The translations under genes and the position numbers were made by a program. 6,149 nt of DNA from Emcibacteraceae bacterium (GTDB lineage: Bacteria > Pseudomonadota > Alphaproteobacteria > Sphingomonadales > Emcibacteraceae): positions 1 to 6,149 of the forward strand of contig JAESUD010000076.1 in the NCBI GenBank assembly GCA_016763335.1, given 5' to 3'. The number at the start of each line of letters is the position of its first letter. Positions within the stretch are counted from its first letter, which is position 1. The notes beneath the pieces were generated by a model, which saw only the letters and a program-made list of their open reading frames with translations, made no database searches and was not told where the DNA came from. Shown one piece after another: positions 1 to 6,128 of this stretch.

Positions 1-1362
1 AATAGACGCTTCACCAGCCACATCAATCACCAGTGCATTCGGATGGGCAATCTGCGCACCGATTGCGGCCGGAAAGCCGTAACCCATGGTGCCAAGCCCG
101 CCCGATGTCATCCACCGGTTCGGTTCCTCAAAACCAAGATACTGCGCCGCCCACATTTGATGCTGGCCAACCTCGGTTGTGAAATATACATCCTTGTCTT
201 TGGTTAATGCCTGCAAACGTTCAACCGCATATTGCGGCATAATAACATCGCTTTTATTATTATAAGCCAGACATTCTCTTGAACGGAAATGATTAATTTC
301 TTCCCACCAGCCTTTGAGTGCCGGGGCGTTGATTTTATGACGGCCTTTTTTCCAAAGTTTGATAAATACTTCAAGAACTTCCCCAACATCACCAACTACA
401 GGAACGTCAACCTGGATGATTTTATTGATCGATGAACGATCAATATCAATATGAATTTTCTTTGAATTGGGTGAGAAAGCATTAATGCGCCCCGTCACAC
501 GATCATCAAAGCGCGCGCCAACACAGACCATAACATCACAGTCATGCATGGCATTGTTTGCTTCAAATGTGCCGTGCATTCCGAGCATTCCAAGAAAAAG
601 CGGATCAGATGCCGGATAAGCACCAAGGCCCATCAAAGTACTCGTGATCGGCGCACCGGTCATTTGAACAATTTTACGCAGAAGCTTCGACGCCTTTGGT
701 CCAGAATTTATAACGCCGCCACCAGTATAAAATATAGGTTTCTTGGCAGTGGCAAGTAATTCAACGGCTTGTCTTATCGCATCATCATCGCCTTTAAATG
801 CCGGGCGGTAACTGCGGTGTTTGATCTCGCCTTTATGTAGAATCTCACTTTCCAGAATTTGCACATCTTTTGGAATATCAACAACGACAGGTCCAGGGCG
901 TCCGGTTGTCGCAACATGAAATGCTTCATGGATCACCCGCGACACATCATCGCTTTTACGGATCAAATAATTATGCTTGGTGCAGTGGCGGGTAATACCA
1001 ACGGTATCCGCTTCCTGAAAAGCATCAGTGCCAATCAGCTGCACGGGAACCTGACCGGTTATACATATAAGCGGAATACTATCGAGCATCGCATCCGTTA
1101 ATCCGGTAACCGCATTGGTCGCGCCGGGGCCGGATGTAACCAGAACAACACCGGGTTTTCCCGTTGAGCGGGCATATCCCTCGGCTGCATGCACAGCCGC
1201 TTGCTCATGGCGGACAAGAATATGTCTTATCTTCTTATGATTATGAAGTTCATCATAAATCGGCAGCACAGCACCGCCCGGATATCCGAAGATAACCTCT
1301 ACTCCCAAATCTTCCAAAGATTTGATGAGTATCGCAGCGCCACTTTTTGCTTTCGAAGACAT
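1..1362 (-). CDS. ilvB: Acetolactate synthase (acetohydroxyacid synthase) large subunit, 3' end cut by window edge
   Basis: The reading frame is open from ATG at 1362 down to base 1 with no stop, giving 454 codons of a protein usually near 580-600 residues. The missing part is the C-terminal end of the thiamine-diphosphate (ThDP) domain. The enzyme condenses two pyruvates to acetolactate, or pyruvate with 2-oxobutyrate to acetohydroxybutyrate, the first common step of valine, leucine and isoleucine synthesis; it is cytoplasmic and works with a small regulatory subunit. Visible landmarks: FGYPGGA near residues 25-31; catalytic Glu53 in RHEQAAVHAAEGYAR; TSGPGATN at 76-83; ITGQVP with Pro106 and IGTDAFQE after it; GARFDDRVTG in the central domain; GQHQMWAAQY and SGGLGTMGYGFPAAIGA in the C-terminal domain; and DVAGEAS at 447-453, where the ThDP/Mg motif starts. 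A ribosome binding site (AAGAAAGG, 1371-1378) sits 8 bases before the ATG. The symbol ilvI is equally used. The partner ilvH probably lies beyond the left edge, which I infer but cannot see. Confidence 0.96.
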   Translation of the reverse strand, partial: MSSKAKSGAAILIKSLEDLGVEVIFGYPGGAVLPIYDELHNHKKIRHILVRHEQAAVHAAEGYARSTGKPGVVLVTSGPGATNAVTGLTDAMLDSIPLICITGQVPVQLIGTDAFQEADTVGITRHCTKHNYLIRKSDDVSRVIHEAFHVATTGRPGPVVVDIPKDVQILESEILHKGEIKHRSYRPAFKGDDDAIRQAVELLATAKKPIFYTGGGVINSGPKASKLLRKIVQMTGAPITSTLMGLGAYPASDPLFLGMLGMHGTFEANNAMHDCDVMVCVGARFDDRVTGRINAFSPNSKKIHIDIDRSSINKIIQVDVPVVGDVGEVLEVFIKLWKKGRHKINAPALKGWWEEINHFRSRECLAYNNKSDVIMPQYAVERLQALTKDKDVYFTTEVGQHQMWAAQYLGFEEPNRWMTSGGLGTMGYGFPAAIGAQIAHPNALVIDVAGEASI

Positions 1363-1593
1363 AACGTCGACCTTTCTTTATTTGTTAACCGGTTTAAAAA
1401 CGGAATTTCCATTATTAAGCATATATAATTCTATGATTAAAGCTTAGTTTTATAAAGGCTTCCACCCCTAATCACAAACAAAATATGTATATTTAACATT
1501 TCATAATTTGCATCAACTTAATGATATAATATTATCAAGTCAACCTAATTATTGAAATATAATTACAAAATAATGGATTTTTCTTTAATAAAA
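1363..1593. other. AT-rich spacer between miaA and the acetolactate synthase gene
   Basis: This 231-base gap separates two minus-strand genes and should carry the synthase promoter and 5' leader. On the minus strand there is a TTGACT box at 1538-1543, but the hexamer 17 bases on is only TAAGTT (1515-1520). A second box, TTGATG at 1511-1516, is followed by AT-rich sequence. Neither pair is convincing. A short minus-strand ORF (1437-1499, 20 codons) with eight Leu/Ile/Val residues lies inside. A 7-bp all-A/T hairpin (1546-1552 with 1559-1565) follows miaA but lacks the G/C core and U-run of a terminator. An 8-base palindrome AACCGGTT lies at 1387-1394. I see no tRNA, known riboswitch or transposon end. 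Confidence 0.5.
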
Positions 1594-2475
1594 TTACAAT
1601 ATTCGCTTTTCCCAATCAGAAAATTGATTTCTAAACCATGTCATTTGACGCTTGGAAAATTGGCGCGTCGCAATTTGACTAAGAGTAATTGTATCCTCAA
1701 ACGTTGAATTTCCTTTAATAAAATCAATAATTTGCGGCACGCCAAGTGATTTCATAACCGGAAGATTATTGGGGTATTTAAAGCTAATAAGCGCCCTTAC
1801 CTCTTCAATGACATCACCCTGCTCTATCATACGCTTGAAGCGTTGATTGCATCTCTCATAAAGTTCTGCACGGTCACGAAGTAGGATATGCTTGCTCATT
1901 TCGACATCTTGATCAATAAGCCCCCCGGTTTCCGGCTCTGCTTGCCATAGTGCCAGACTTTGCCCGGTTGATAATATAACTTCAAGGGCGCGGGAAATAC
2001 GCTGGCTATCGCCCGGCGCTAGCCGCAAGGCCATTTCAGGATCAAGTTCGGATAATTTCTTATGGGCAATTTCTGAACCAAGTTCTGTCACTTCCGCGCG
2101 AACTTTTTGTCTTATAGTGCTATCTATTTCCGGCACTTTCGAAAGGCCATAAACAAGTGCTTTTAAATAAAGCCCTGTGCCCCCTACGACGATAGGCATT
2201 TTGCCCCGCGACCAGATACCATCAATGACACCGCGCGCGAGGTCGCGCCAGCGCTGCGCAGAACACGGGTCATCACCCTTTAATATACGGTAAAGATGGT
2301 GTGGAGTTTGTTCCATTTCATCAACACCAGGACAGGCAGTGATGATTTTGAGTTCGCGGTATATCTGCATGCTATCAGCATTGACGATTTCACCGTCATG
2401 TTGCCGCGCCCATTCAAGGGCCAAAGATGACTTGCCGCTAGCCGTTGGCCCGCCGAGCAGTATTATTTTACGCAT
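1594..2475 (-). CDS. miaA: tRNA dimethylallyltransferase (isopentenyl-tRNA transferase)
   Basis: MiaA transfers a dimethylallyl group from DMAPP to N6 of adenosine 37 in tRNAs that read codons beginning with U, making i6A, the substrate of MiaB. It is a cytoplasmic P-loop enzyme. The 293 residues match the usual length. Seen in order: the P-loop GPTASGKS at 9-16; NADSMQIYREL at 32-42, containing the catalytic-site Asp-Ser-Met-Gln; PHHLY at 58-62; VVGGTGLYLKAL at 96-107; DSQRISRALEV in the middle; MKSLGVPQI where many homologues have a Gly-Tyr motif; and the C-terminal signature ATRQFSKRQMTWFR at 269-282. The ATG at 2475 is fixed by the P-loop starting only eight residues in. GAGG lies just one base before this ATG, too near for ideal spacing, and GGA at 2485-2487 with a 9-base gap may be the real binding site. 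The gene is divergent from serB and on the same strand as the synthase, but the 231-base gap suggests separate transcription. Confidence 0.97.
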   Translation of the reverse strand: MRKIILLGGPTASGKSSLALEWARQHDGEIVNADSMQIYRELKIITACPGVDEMEQTPHHLYRILKGDDPCSAQRWRDLARGVIDGIWSRGKMPIVVGGTGLYLKALVYGLSKVPEIDSTIRQKVRAEVTELGSEIAHKKLSELDPEMALRLAPGDSQRISRALEVILSTGQSLALWQAEPETGGLIDQDVEMSKHILLRDRAELYERCNQRFKRMIEQGDVIEEVRALISFKYPNNLPVMKSLGVPQIIDFIKGNSTFEDTITLSQIATRQFSKRQMTWFRNQFSDWEKRIL

Positions 2476-2554
2476 GCCTCAATTTCCAGTTCCCTAAGCG
2501 CGAATGATATTGTAGATATACCAGCAGATAAATAATTTCTACAGGCTAATTTTA
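2476..2554. promoter_or_regulatory. Divergent spacer between miaA and serB, expected to hold both promoters
   Basis: The two genes are transcribed away from each other, so their 5' signals must lie in or around these 79 bases; that is inference from layout. On the minus strand TACAAT (2509-2514) resembles a -10 box for miaA, but I find no good -35 at normal distance. On the plus strand TTGTAG (2510-2515) lacks a well-spaced strong -10. The serB ribosome binding site is probably ACAGG at 2541-2545, 9 bases before the ATG. No operator-like palindrome stands out. Confidence 0.4.
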
Positions 2555-3430
2555 ATGACCTACGTTCTTACTTTAATATCAAATACCGAAGATGCGGCAA
2601 TTAGTGATGGTATAAAAGATAAATATGCAAAATTATTGCAGGTAACATCCGTTAATTGGCTCAACAAAAATGTTGCCCTTGATTTATTTTGCGATAATAA
2701 AATTGAGGATAACCTCCTTACCCTGCTAGAGAATGAACCATTTGATTTCGCCTTTCAACATATTAATAATAGACGCAAAAAATTATTAGTTGCCGATATG
2801 GATTCAACCATCATTCAAGTTGAATGTATTGATGAGCTTGCTGACTTTCTTGGCATTAAAGACAAAGTTTCCCACATCACAGAAGCCGCCATGCGCGGCG
2901 AACTTGATTTCAAAGAAGCCTTAAGAGAACGCGTCGCGCTGCTTGCCGGATTAAAAGTTGATGACCTTGAAACAGTTTTTAATGAACGCGTCAAACTGAC
3001 ACCCGGTGCAATCACTTTAGTTAAAACCATGAACGCGAATGGCGCTAACACTATTTTAGTGTCTGGCGGCTTTACATATTTCACCGAAAAAGTATCAAAA
3101 ATCACAGGCTTTAAGGTAAACCGTGCCAATACACTGATGCACGAAAATGGCGTCCTTACAGGTAAAGTCGGCGAACCGATTGTTGATTCCAATACCAAAA
3201 TTAATTCACTACGCGAATTTCAAAAAAAAGCAGCGCTAAAAGAAAGTGAAATCATTGCGGTTGGTGACGGTGCTAATGATATTCCCATGCTTGAGGGTGC
3301 TGGAATCGGTGTCGGGTTTAAGCCGTTCCCCACCGCAGCAAAAGCAGCGGATGTGGTATTAAATCACGGTGATCTTACCGCTTTACTATATATACAAGGT
3401 TATTCAATTGGTGATTTTGTAGATAGATAA
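2555..3430 (+). CDS. serB: Phosphoserine phosphatase
   Basis: SerB removes phosphate from O-phospho-L-serine to give L-serine, the last step of the phosphorylated serine pathway; it is a Mg-dependent cytoplasmic HAD-superfamily enzyme. The HAD core starts near residue 76. Motif I is DMDST at 81-85, with Asp81 the expected nucleophile and Asp83 the acid/base. Glu90 and Arg114 (in AMRGELDF) match known substrate-contact positions. Motif II is Ser170 in LVSGGFTYF. Lys215 is the probable motif III lysine. Motif IV is GDGANDIPM with Asp238 and Asp242. Residues 1-70 are a poorly conserved N-terminal part, as in other long SerB proteins, where it is ACT-like. At 291 residues the length is normal for alphaproteobacterial SerB. 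It is the first plus-strand gene of the window and may share a transcript with the propeller gene 38 bases downstream. Confidence 0.96.
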   Translation: MTYVLTLISNTEDAAISDGIKDKYAKLLQVTSVNWLNKNVALDLFCDNKIEDNLLTLLENEPFDFAFQHINNRRKKLLVADMDSTIIQVECIDELADFLGIKDKVSHITEAAMRGELDFKEALRERVALLAGLKVDDLETVFNERVKLTPGAITLVKTMNANGANTILVSGGFTYFTEKVSKITGFKVNRANTLMHENGVLTGKVGEPIVDSNTKINSLREFQKKAALKESEIIAVGDGANDIPMLEGAGIGVGFKPFPTAAKAADVVLNHGDLTALLYIQGYSIGDFVDR

Positions 3431-3468
3431 CATTATGCTACACTTCCGAGTATCAAGGGAGCATCATA

Positions 3469-4590
3469 ATGAAAAAGAAAATTTTAAAATCACTTATCTT
3501 ACCACTTCTGTACACATTACCGCTTCAGGCGCAAAGCGCGGAACTGGATAAACTGGTTTTACCAGACGGTTTTTCAATTGAGTTATATGCTAACGTGCGA
3601 AACGCACGCCAAATGTCCCTCGGCGATGACGGCACCGTTTATGTTGGTACGAGAAACCGTGCGGGTGGGCGAATTTTTGCCATACCCGATGCGGACGGCG
3701 ACGGAAAAGCGGATGAAGTAATAACCATTGCACGCGGACTAAAGTCCCCATCCGGACTGACCTATCATGAGGGCGATTTATATATTGGTGCCATCAGCCG
3801 TATATACCGCATTAAAAATATTACTGATAACTTCAGGAATAACCCAACCCCGGAAGTACTCACCGCCGACTTACCCGATAAAACCCATCATGGTTGGAAA
3901 TTTATTGAATTTGGCCCAGACGGACTTTTATATATTCCTGTGGGGGCCCCGTGCAATATTTGTGAGCCGGACGGTGATGTATTTGCATCAATTCATACAA
4001 TGGACGTCAATAACCCGGACGCCGGAATAACCCGTTATGCCAGCGGCGTCAGAAACACAGTCGGATTTGATTGGGACCCGGTAAGCGGCGATCTATGGTT
4101 TACCGACAATGGTGCTGATACATTAGGCGACGAAATGCCCGCCGATGAGCTTAACCGTGCGCCAAAACCCGGTCATAATTTTGGCTACCCTTATATTCAT
4201 CAGGGCGATACGCCAGACCCAAAATTTGGCGATGGTAAATATGCCGCCGATTATACCCCGCCGGCACAAAAACTAGCACCACACGCAGGCGCAGTTGGCA
4301 TGGCGTTTTATAAGGGCGACATGTTCCCCCCAAAATATAAAAACAATATAATCATTGCCGAACATGGTTCATGGAATAGGACAAAGGCTGCGGGGCATAC
4401 CGGACATATGCTGACACTGGTTACAGTTGAGGACGGGGAAGCAGTTAATTATGAGCCTTTCATCACCGGATTTTTACAAAATAATAAATCATGGGGACGT
4501 CCCACTGATGTTCTTGAATTAAAAGACGGCAGCCTGCTTATTGCTGACGACGAAGCCAACGCCCTATACAGGGTGACATATAATAAGTAA
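3469..4590 (+). CDS. Secreted glucose/sorbosone dehydrogenase-like beta-propeller protein (possibly PQQ-dependent)
   Basis: The 373-residue protein starts with a signal peptide: basic MKKK, a hydrophobic run to about Leu19, and cleavage near residues 21-24 (QAQSA). It should therefore act in the periplasm. The mature part resembles the sorbosone/soluble glucose dehydrogenase propeller family: LPDGFSIELYA at 31-41; an acidic DADGDGKADE loop at 74-83 that looks Ca-binding; GLKSPSGLTYHEGDLYIG at 90-107; THHGWKFIEFGPDGLLYIPVG at 139-159, with His140/His141 near the catalytic His position; a CNIC pair (Cys162, Cys165); SGVRNTVGFDWDP at 191-203, with Arg194 a likely cofactor or substrate contact; WFTDNGAD at 209-216; and AEHGSWNR near the C-terminus. 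The family oxidises aldoses or related sugars with pyrroloquinoline quinone, but substrate and PQQ use here are inferred. A strong ribosome binding site, AAGGGAG (3455-3461), lies 7 bases before the ATG. Its link with serB may be only transcriptional. Confidence 0.85.
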   Translation: MKKKILKSLILPLLYTLPLQAQSAELDKLVLPDGFSIELYANVRNARQMSLGDDGTVYVGTRNRAGGRIFAIPDADGDGKADEVITIARGLKSPSGLTYHEGDLYIGAISRIYRIKNITDNFRNNPTPEVLTADLPDKTHHGWKFIEFGPDGLLYIPVGAPCNICEPDGDVFASIHTMDVNNPDAGITRYASGVRNTVGFDWDPVSGDLWFTDNGADTLGDEMPADELNRAPKPGHNFGYPYIHQGDTPDPKFGDGKYAADYTPPAQKLAPHAGAVGMAFYKGDMFPPKYKNNIIIAEHGSWNRTKAAGHTGHMLTLVTVEDGEAVNYEPFITGFLQNNKSWGRPTDVLELKDGSLLIADDEANALYRVTYNK

Positions 4591-4676
4591 CAGCCAATTT
4601 ATTTTGTTAATTTAAATAAGTTTTAAGTTTTATTTCCTAAACTCGCCACAACTAAATCTAGCAAAAGGAAATGAAA
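4591..4676 (+). promoter_or_regulatory. Spacer with ribosome binding site that decides the start of the barrel gene
   Basis: The core AAAGGA (4664-4669) is only two bases from the ATG at 4671 but has a normal 8-base gap (from the last G) to the ATG at 4677, so the second ATG is preferred. Upstream the spacer is AT-rich; TTGTTA followed by A/T runs could be a promoter, but no pair of boxes is convincing. No G/C-rich hairpin follows the propeller gene, so read-through into the barrel gene is possible. Confidence 0.55.
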
Positions 4677-5348
4677 ATGAAAACGATTTTAAGACTTGGG
4701 GGCCTTTTGGCTTGCATTTTATGTTTACCTATAACTGCCTATTCTCAAGGCCATCCGAGCGATGGGCTATATATTGGACTTGATGGTTCCTATGACAAGA
4801 CTACCGAAACTTCCACTCTAATTCCAGGGGCCGAAGGAGCAAACCTTCTTGTCATCCCTTCCCCAGCGATATATGATCTTAATGGTATTGCTGCTGGTAT
4901 ATTTGTCGGCTATAGACAATCCAGTGGCCGTTTTACAGTTGCTGTTGAAGCACGGTACGGATATGGTTTTGCATCCAACGATGCGGGTAACGATAGCTTC
5001 AAAATAACTGGTGAGTATGGTGCATCTGTGCTTCCTGGATTTTGGATTTCAGACGAAATTGCCATATATGGTCGCCTCGGGTTTTCACAATTAAGCCTTA
5101 GCAGAACCTATCAAACTATAATCCATAGAAATACTGATAGCGGCCTTCATTATGGTGGAGGCATTCAAATATTTGCAACAGATATGATCTCAATAAGAGC
5201 AGACTATACTCGTGCAACATATAACCATAATATGCGTCTCAATGTTACAATTGATCCCGGTCAATTAACACAGCGTACCGTATCAATCCCATTTTTTAGC
5301 AATCTTAAAAGGGACCGTTTCCAAGTCTCATTAATATCAAAATTCTAA
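4677..5348 (+). CDS. Small outer-membrane beta-barrel protein, family not assigned
   Basis: From the preferred ATG at 4677 the protein has 223 residues; an ATG two codons earlier (4671) is too near the ribosome binding site. A signal peptide is clear: MKTILR, a hydrophobic segment from about 7 to 20, and probable cleavage after AYS (21-23). The mature chain has alternating-residue amphipathic stretches typical of barrel strands: GLYIGLDGSYD at 30-40, GIAAGIFVGYR at 70-80, FTVAVEARYGYGF at 86-98, SFKITGEYGASVLPGFWI at 107-124, EIAIYGRLGFSQLSLSRTY at 127-145, LHYGGGIQIFA at 157-167, ISIRADYTRATYN at 171-183, and RFQVSLISKF at 214-223. It ends in Phe, the usual recognition residue for BAM-mediated assembly. 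About eight strands fit an OmpA/OmpW-like small barrel or general porin-family fold. No peptidoglycan-binding domain is present and its role is unknown. Transcription probably ends at the palindrome just downstream. Confidence 0.82.
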   Translation: MKTILRLGGLLACILCLPITAYSQGHPSDGLYIGLDGSYDKTTETSTLIPGAEGANLLVIPSPAIYDLNGIAAGIFVGYRQSSGRFTVAVEARYGYGFASNDAGNDSFKITGEYGASVLPGFWISDEIAIYGRLGFSQLSLSRTYQTIIHRNTDSGLHYGGGIQIFATDMISIRADYTRATYNHNMRLNVTIDPGQLTQRTVSIPFFSNLKRDRFQVSLISKF

Positions 5349-5366
5349 CAAACAGATAAAAATTCA

Positions 5367-5390
5367 AAGGCCGGAACATGTTCCGGCCTT
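5367..5390. terminator. Palindromic hairpin, probable bidirectional rho-independent terminator
   Basis: Twelve bases, AAGGCCGGAACA, are followed directly by their exact reverse complement, giving a 24-base perfect palindrome with a G/C-rich stem and a probable CATG loop. It lies between two convergent genes, 18 bases after the barrel stop and 12 before the peroxiredoxin stop. On the plus strand it is followed by a T-rich stretch (TTATTTCTTATT, counting the last T of the stem). On the minus strand it is followed by TGAATTTTTATC. Either transcript could form the hairpin followed by a U-rich tail. Confidence 0.85.
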
Positions 5391-5402
5391 ATTTCTTATT
5401 CG

Positions 5403-5921
5403 TTATGAATTAACATATTCAAACATTGTATCTGCATCCGATACCTCAAACGGGTCGGTTGGGCAATTATCACCAAAACCGTCTTCGGAAAATACTTTGA
5501 CGATTTCACCATTATCAACCAGCATGGAATAACGCCAGCTTCGCATGCCAAAACCAACATTTTCCTTATTTACAAGCATTCCCATTTTCCGGGTAAATTC
5601 ACCATTACCATCCGGTAGCAAGAATACATTTTCAGCTTTCTGGCTTAAACCCCATTGATACATAACAAATGCATCGTTAACGGATATGCAAACAATCGCA
5701 TCAATGCCTTTTGACTTGAACTTCTCATATAGTTCTTCGTATCTTGGAAGGTGGCTGGTGGAACAAGTCGGCGTAAAAGCACCTGGAAGCGAAAAGACAA
5801 TAACTTTTTTATCTTTAAAAATTTCATCTGTGCTTAAACTCTTCCATTCAAATGGGTTTGAACCTTCTAGCGCATCATTGCGTACTCTGGTCATAAAGTT
5901 TACTTCGGGAACATGTGTCAT
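5403..5921 (-). CDS. Peroxiredoxin of the Prx5 / AhpE-like 'redoxin' type
   Basis: This 172-residue cytoplasmic thiol peroxidase reduces hydrogen peroxide and organic hydroperoxides, using glutathione/glutaredoxin or thioredoxin as reductant in relatives. The active-site motif is PGAFTPTCS at 46-54, with Pro46, Thr50 and peroxidatic Cys53; the matching Arg is Arg130 in RSWRYSMLVDNG. Other Prx5 features are HLPRYEEL at 57-64, ISVNDAFVMYQW at 79-90, and DPFEVSDADTM at 156-166. Two further cysteines, Cys78 and Cys153, are present; Cys153 near the C-terminus could act as a resolving cysteine, but this is not certain. There is no signal peptide. The ribosome binding site AGAGGA (5929-5934) lies 7 bases before the ATG at 5921, supporting this start. 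The protein lacks a fused glutaredoxin domain. It is convergent with the barrel gene and divergent from the partial gene at the right edge, so it is probably a single-gene unit. Confidence 0.94.
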   Translation of the reverse strand: MTHVPEVNFMTRVRNDALEGSNPFEWKSLSTDEIFKDKKVIVFSLPGAFTPTCSTSHLPRYEELYEKFKSKGIDAIVCISVNDAFVMYQWGLSQKAENVFLLPDGNGEFTRKMGMLVNKENVGFGMRSWRYSMLVDNGEIVKVFSEDGFGDNCPTDPFEVSDADTMFEYVNS

Positions 5922-5934
5922 AATTTAATCCTCT

Positions 5935-6128
5935 TAATATAATTATCAGTCGGTTATACATTAGTTTAGAATTATTATTAAGTAAAAAATGCACCATACA
6001 TTCAATTAAATAAGTTTAAAATTTTTCTATAATTAATAAACAGCATATCAAATTATAAATTGAACTTTTTTTAATTGTATGATTATATTTCCATATTATC
6101 CAAATAATTATTTCAAGTGAGACCGAAC
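5935..6128. other. Very AT-rich divergent spacer between the peroxiredoxin gene and the right-edge gene
   Basis: These 194 bases are strongly A/T and hold no ORF I can support. The best promoter-like pair faces right: TTGAAC (6060-6065), an 18-base gap, then TATATT (6084-6089). For the peroxiredoxin, TATAAC on the minus strand (5953-5958) is a possible -10, but no matching -35 is visible. An 8-base inverted repeat (CAATTAAA at 6003-6010 and its complement at 6070-6077) is likely a chance product of base composition. No OxyR-like palindrome stood out. Confidence 0.5.
6060..6089 (+). promoter_or_regulatory. Candidate sigma70-type promoter for the right-edge gene
   Basis: TTGAAC (four of six bases match TTGACA) and TATATT (five of six match TATAAT) are separated by 18 bases, ending 39 bases before the ATG at 6129. 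The position is suitable, but DNA this A/T-rich often yields such matches by chance. Confidence 0.35.

Noticed and set aside
204..1428. Several short ORFs on both strands inside the left 1.4 kb
   Set aside because: They are other-frame shadows of the acetolactate synthase gene, whose frame is open without interruption from 1362 to 1 and matches the family throughout.
1546..1565. Seven-bp hairpin downstream of miaA as a terminator
   Set aside because: The stem is made only of A/T pairs and no U-run follows in the minus-strand direction.
2815..3198. 127-codon minus-strand ORF inside serB
   Set aside because: It is antisense to the HAD motifs of serB, has low-complexity Ser/Leu-rich content and shows no recognisable domain.
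3952..3966. CNIC in the propeller protein as a c-type heme site
   Set aside because: The CxxC is followed by Glu, not His, so it is not a heme c motif.
3767..4333. Short ORFs overlapping the propeller gene on both strands
   Set aside because: They lie inside a well-supported gene and have no ribosome binding site or domain of their own.
4606..4636. A/T inverted repeat after the propeller gene as a terminator
   Set aside because: Pairing is short and purely A/T, as expected by chance in this composition.
4677..4716. LLAC in the barrel signal peptide as a lipoprotein lipobox
   Set aside because: The hydrophobic stretch before it would be too short, a second Cys and more hydrophobic residues follow, and a normal cleavage site occurs later at AYS; a beta-barrel fits better than a lipoprotein.
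5645..5928. Short ORFs overlapping the peroxiredoxin gene
   Set aside because: They are shadows of a gene with an intact active site and a good ribosome binding site.
6003..6077. Inverted repeat CAATTAAA / TTTAATTG flanking 59 bases
   Set aside because: Eight A/T-rich bases in a very A/T-rich spacer are likely coincidental and no other sign of an element or regulatory site is present.
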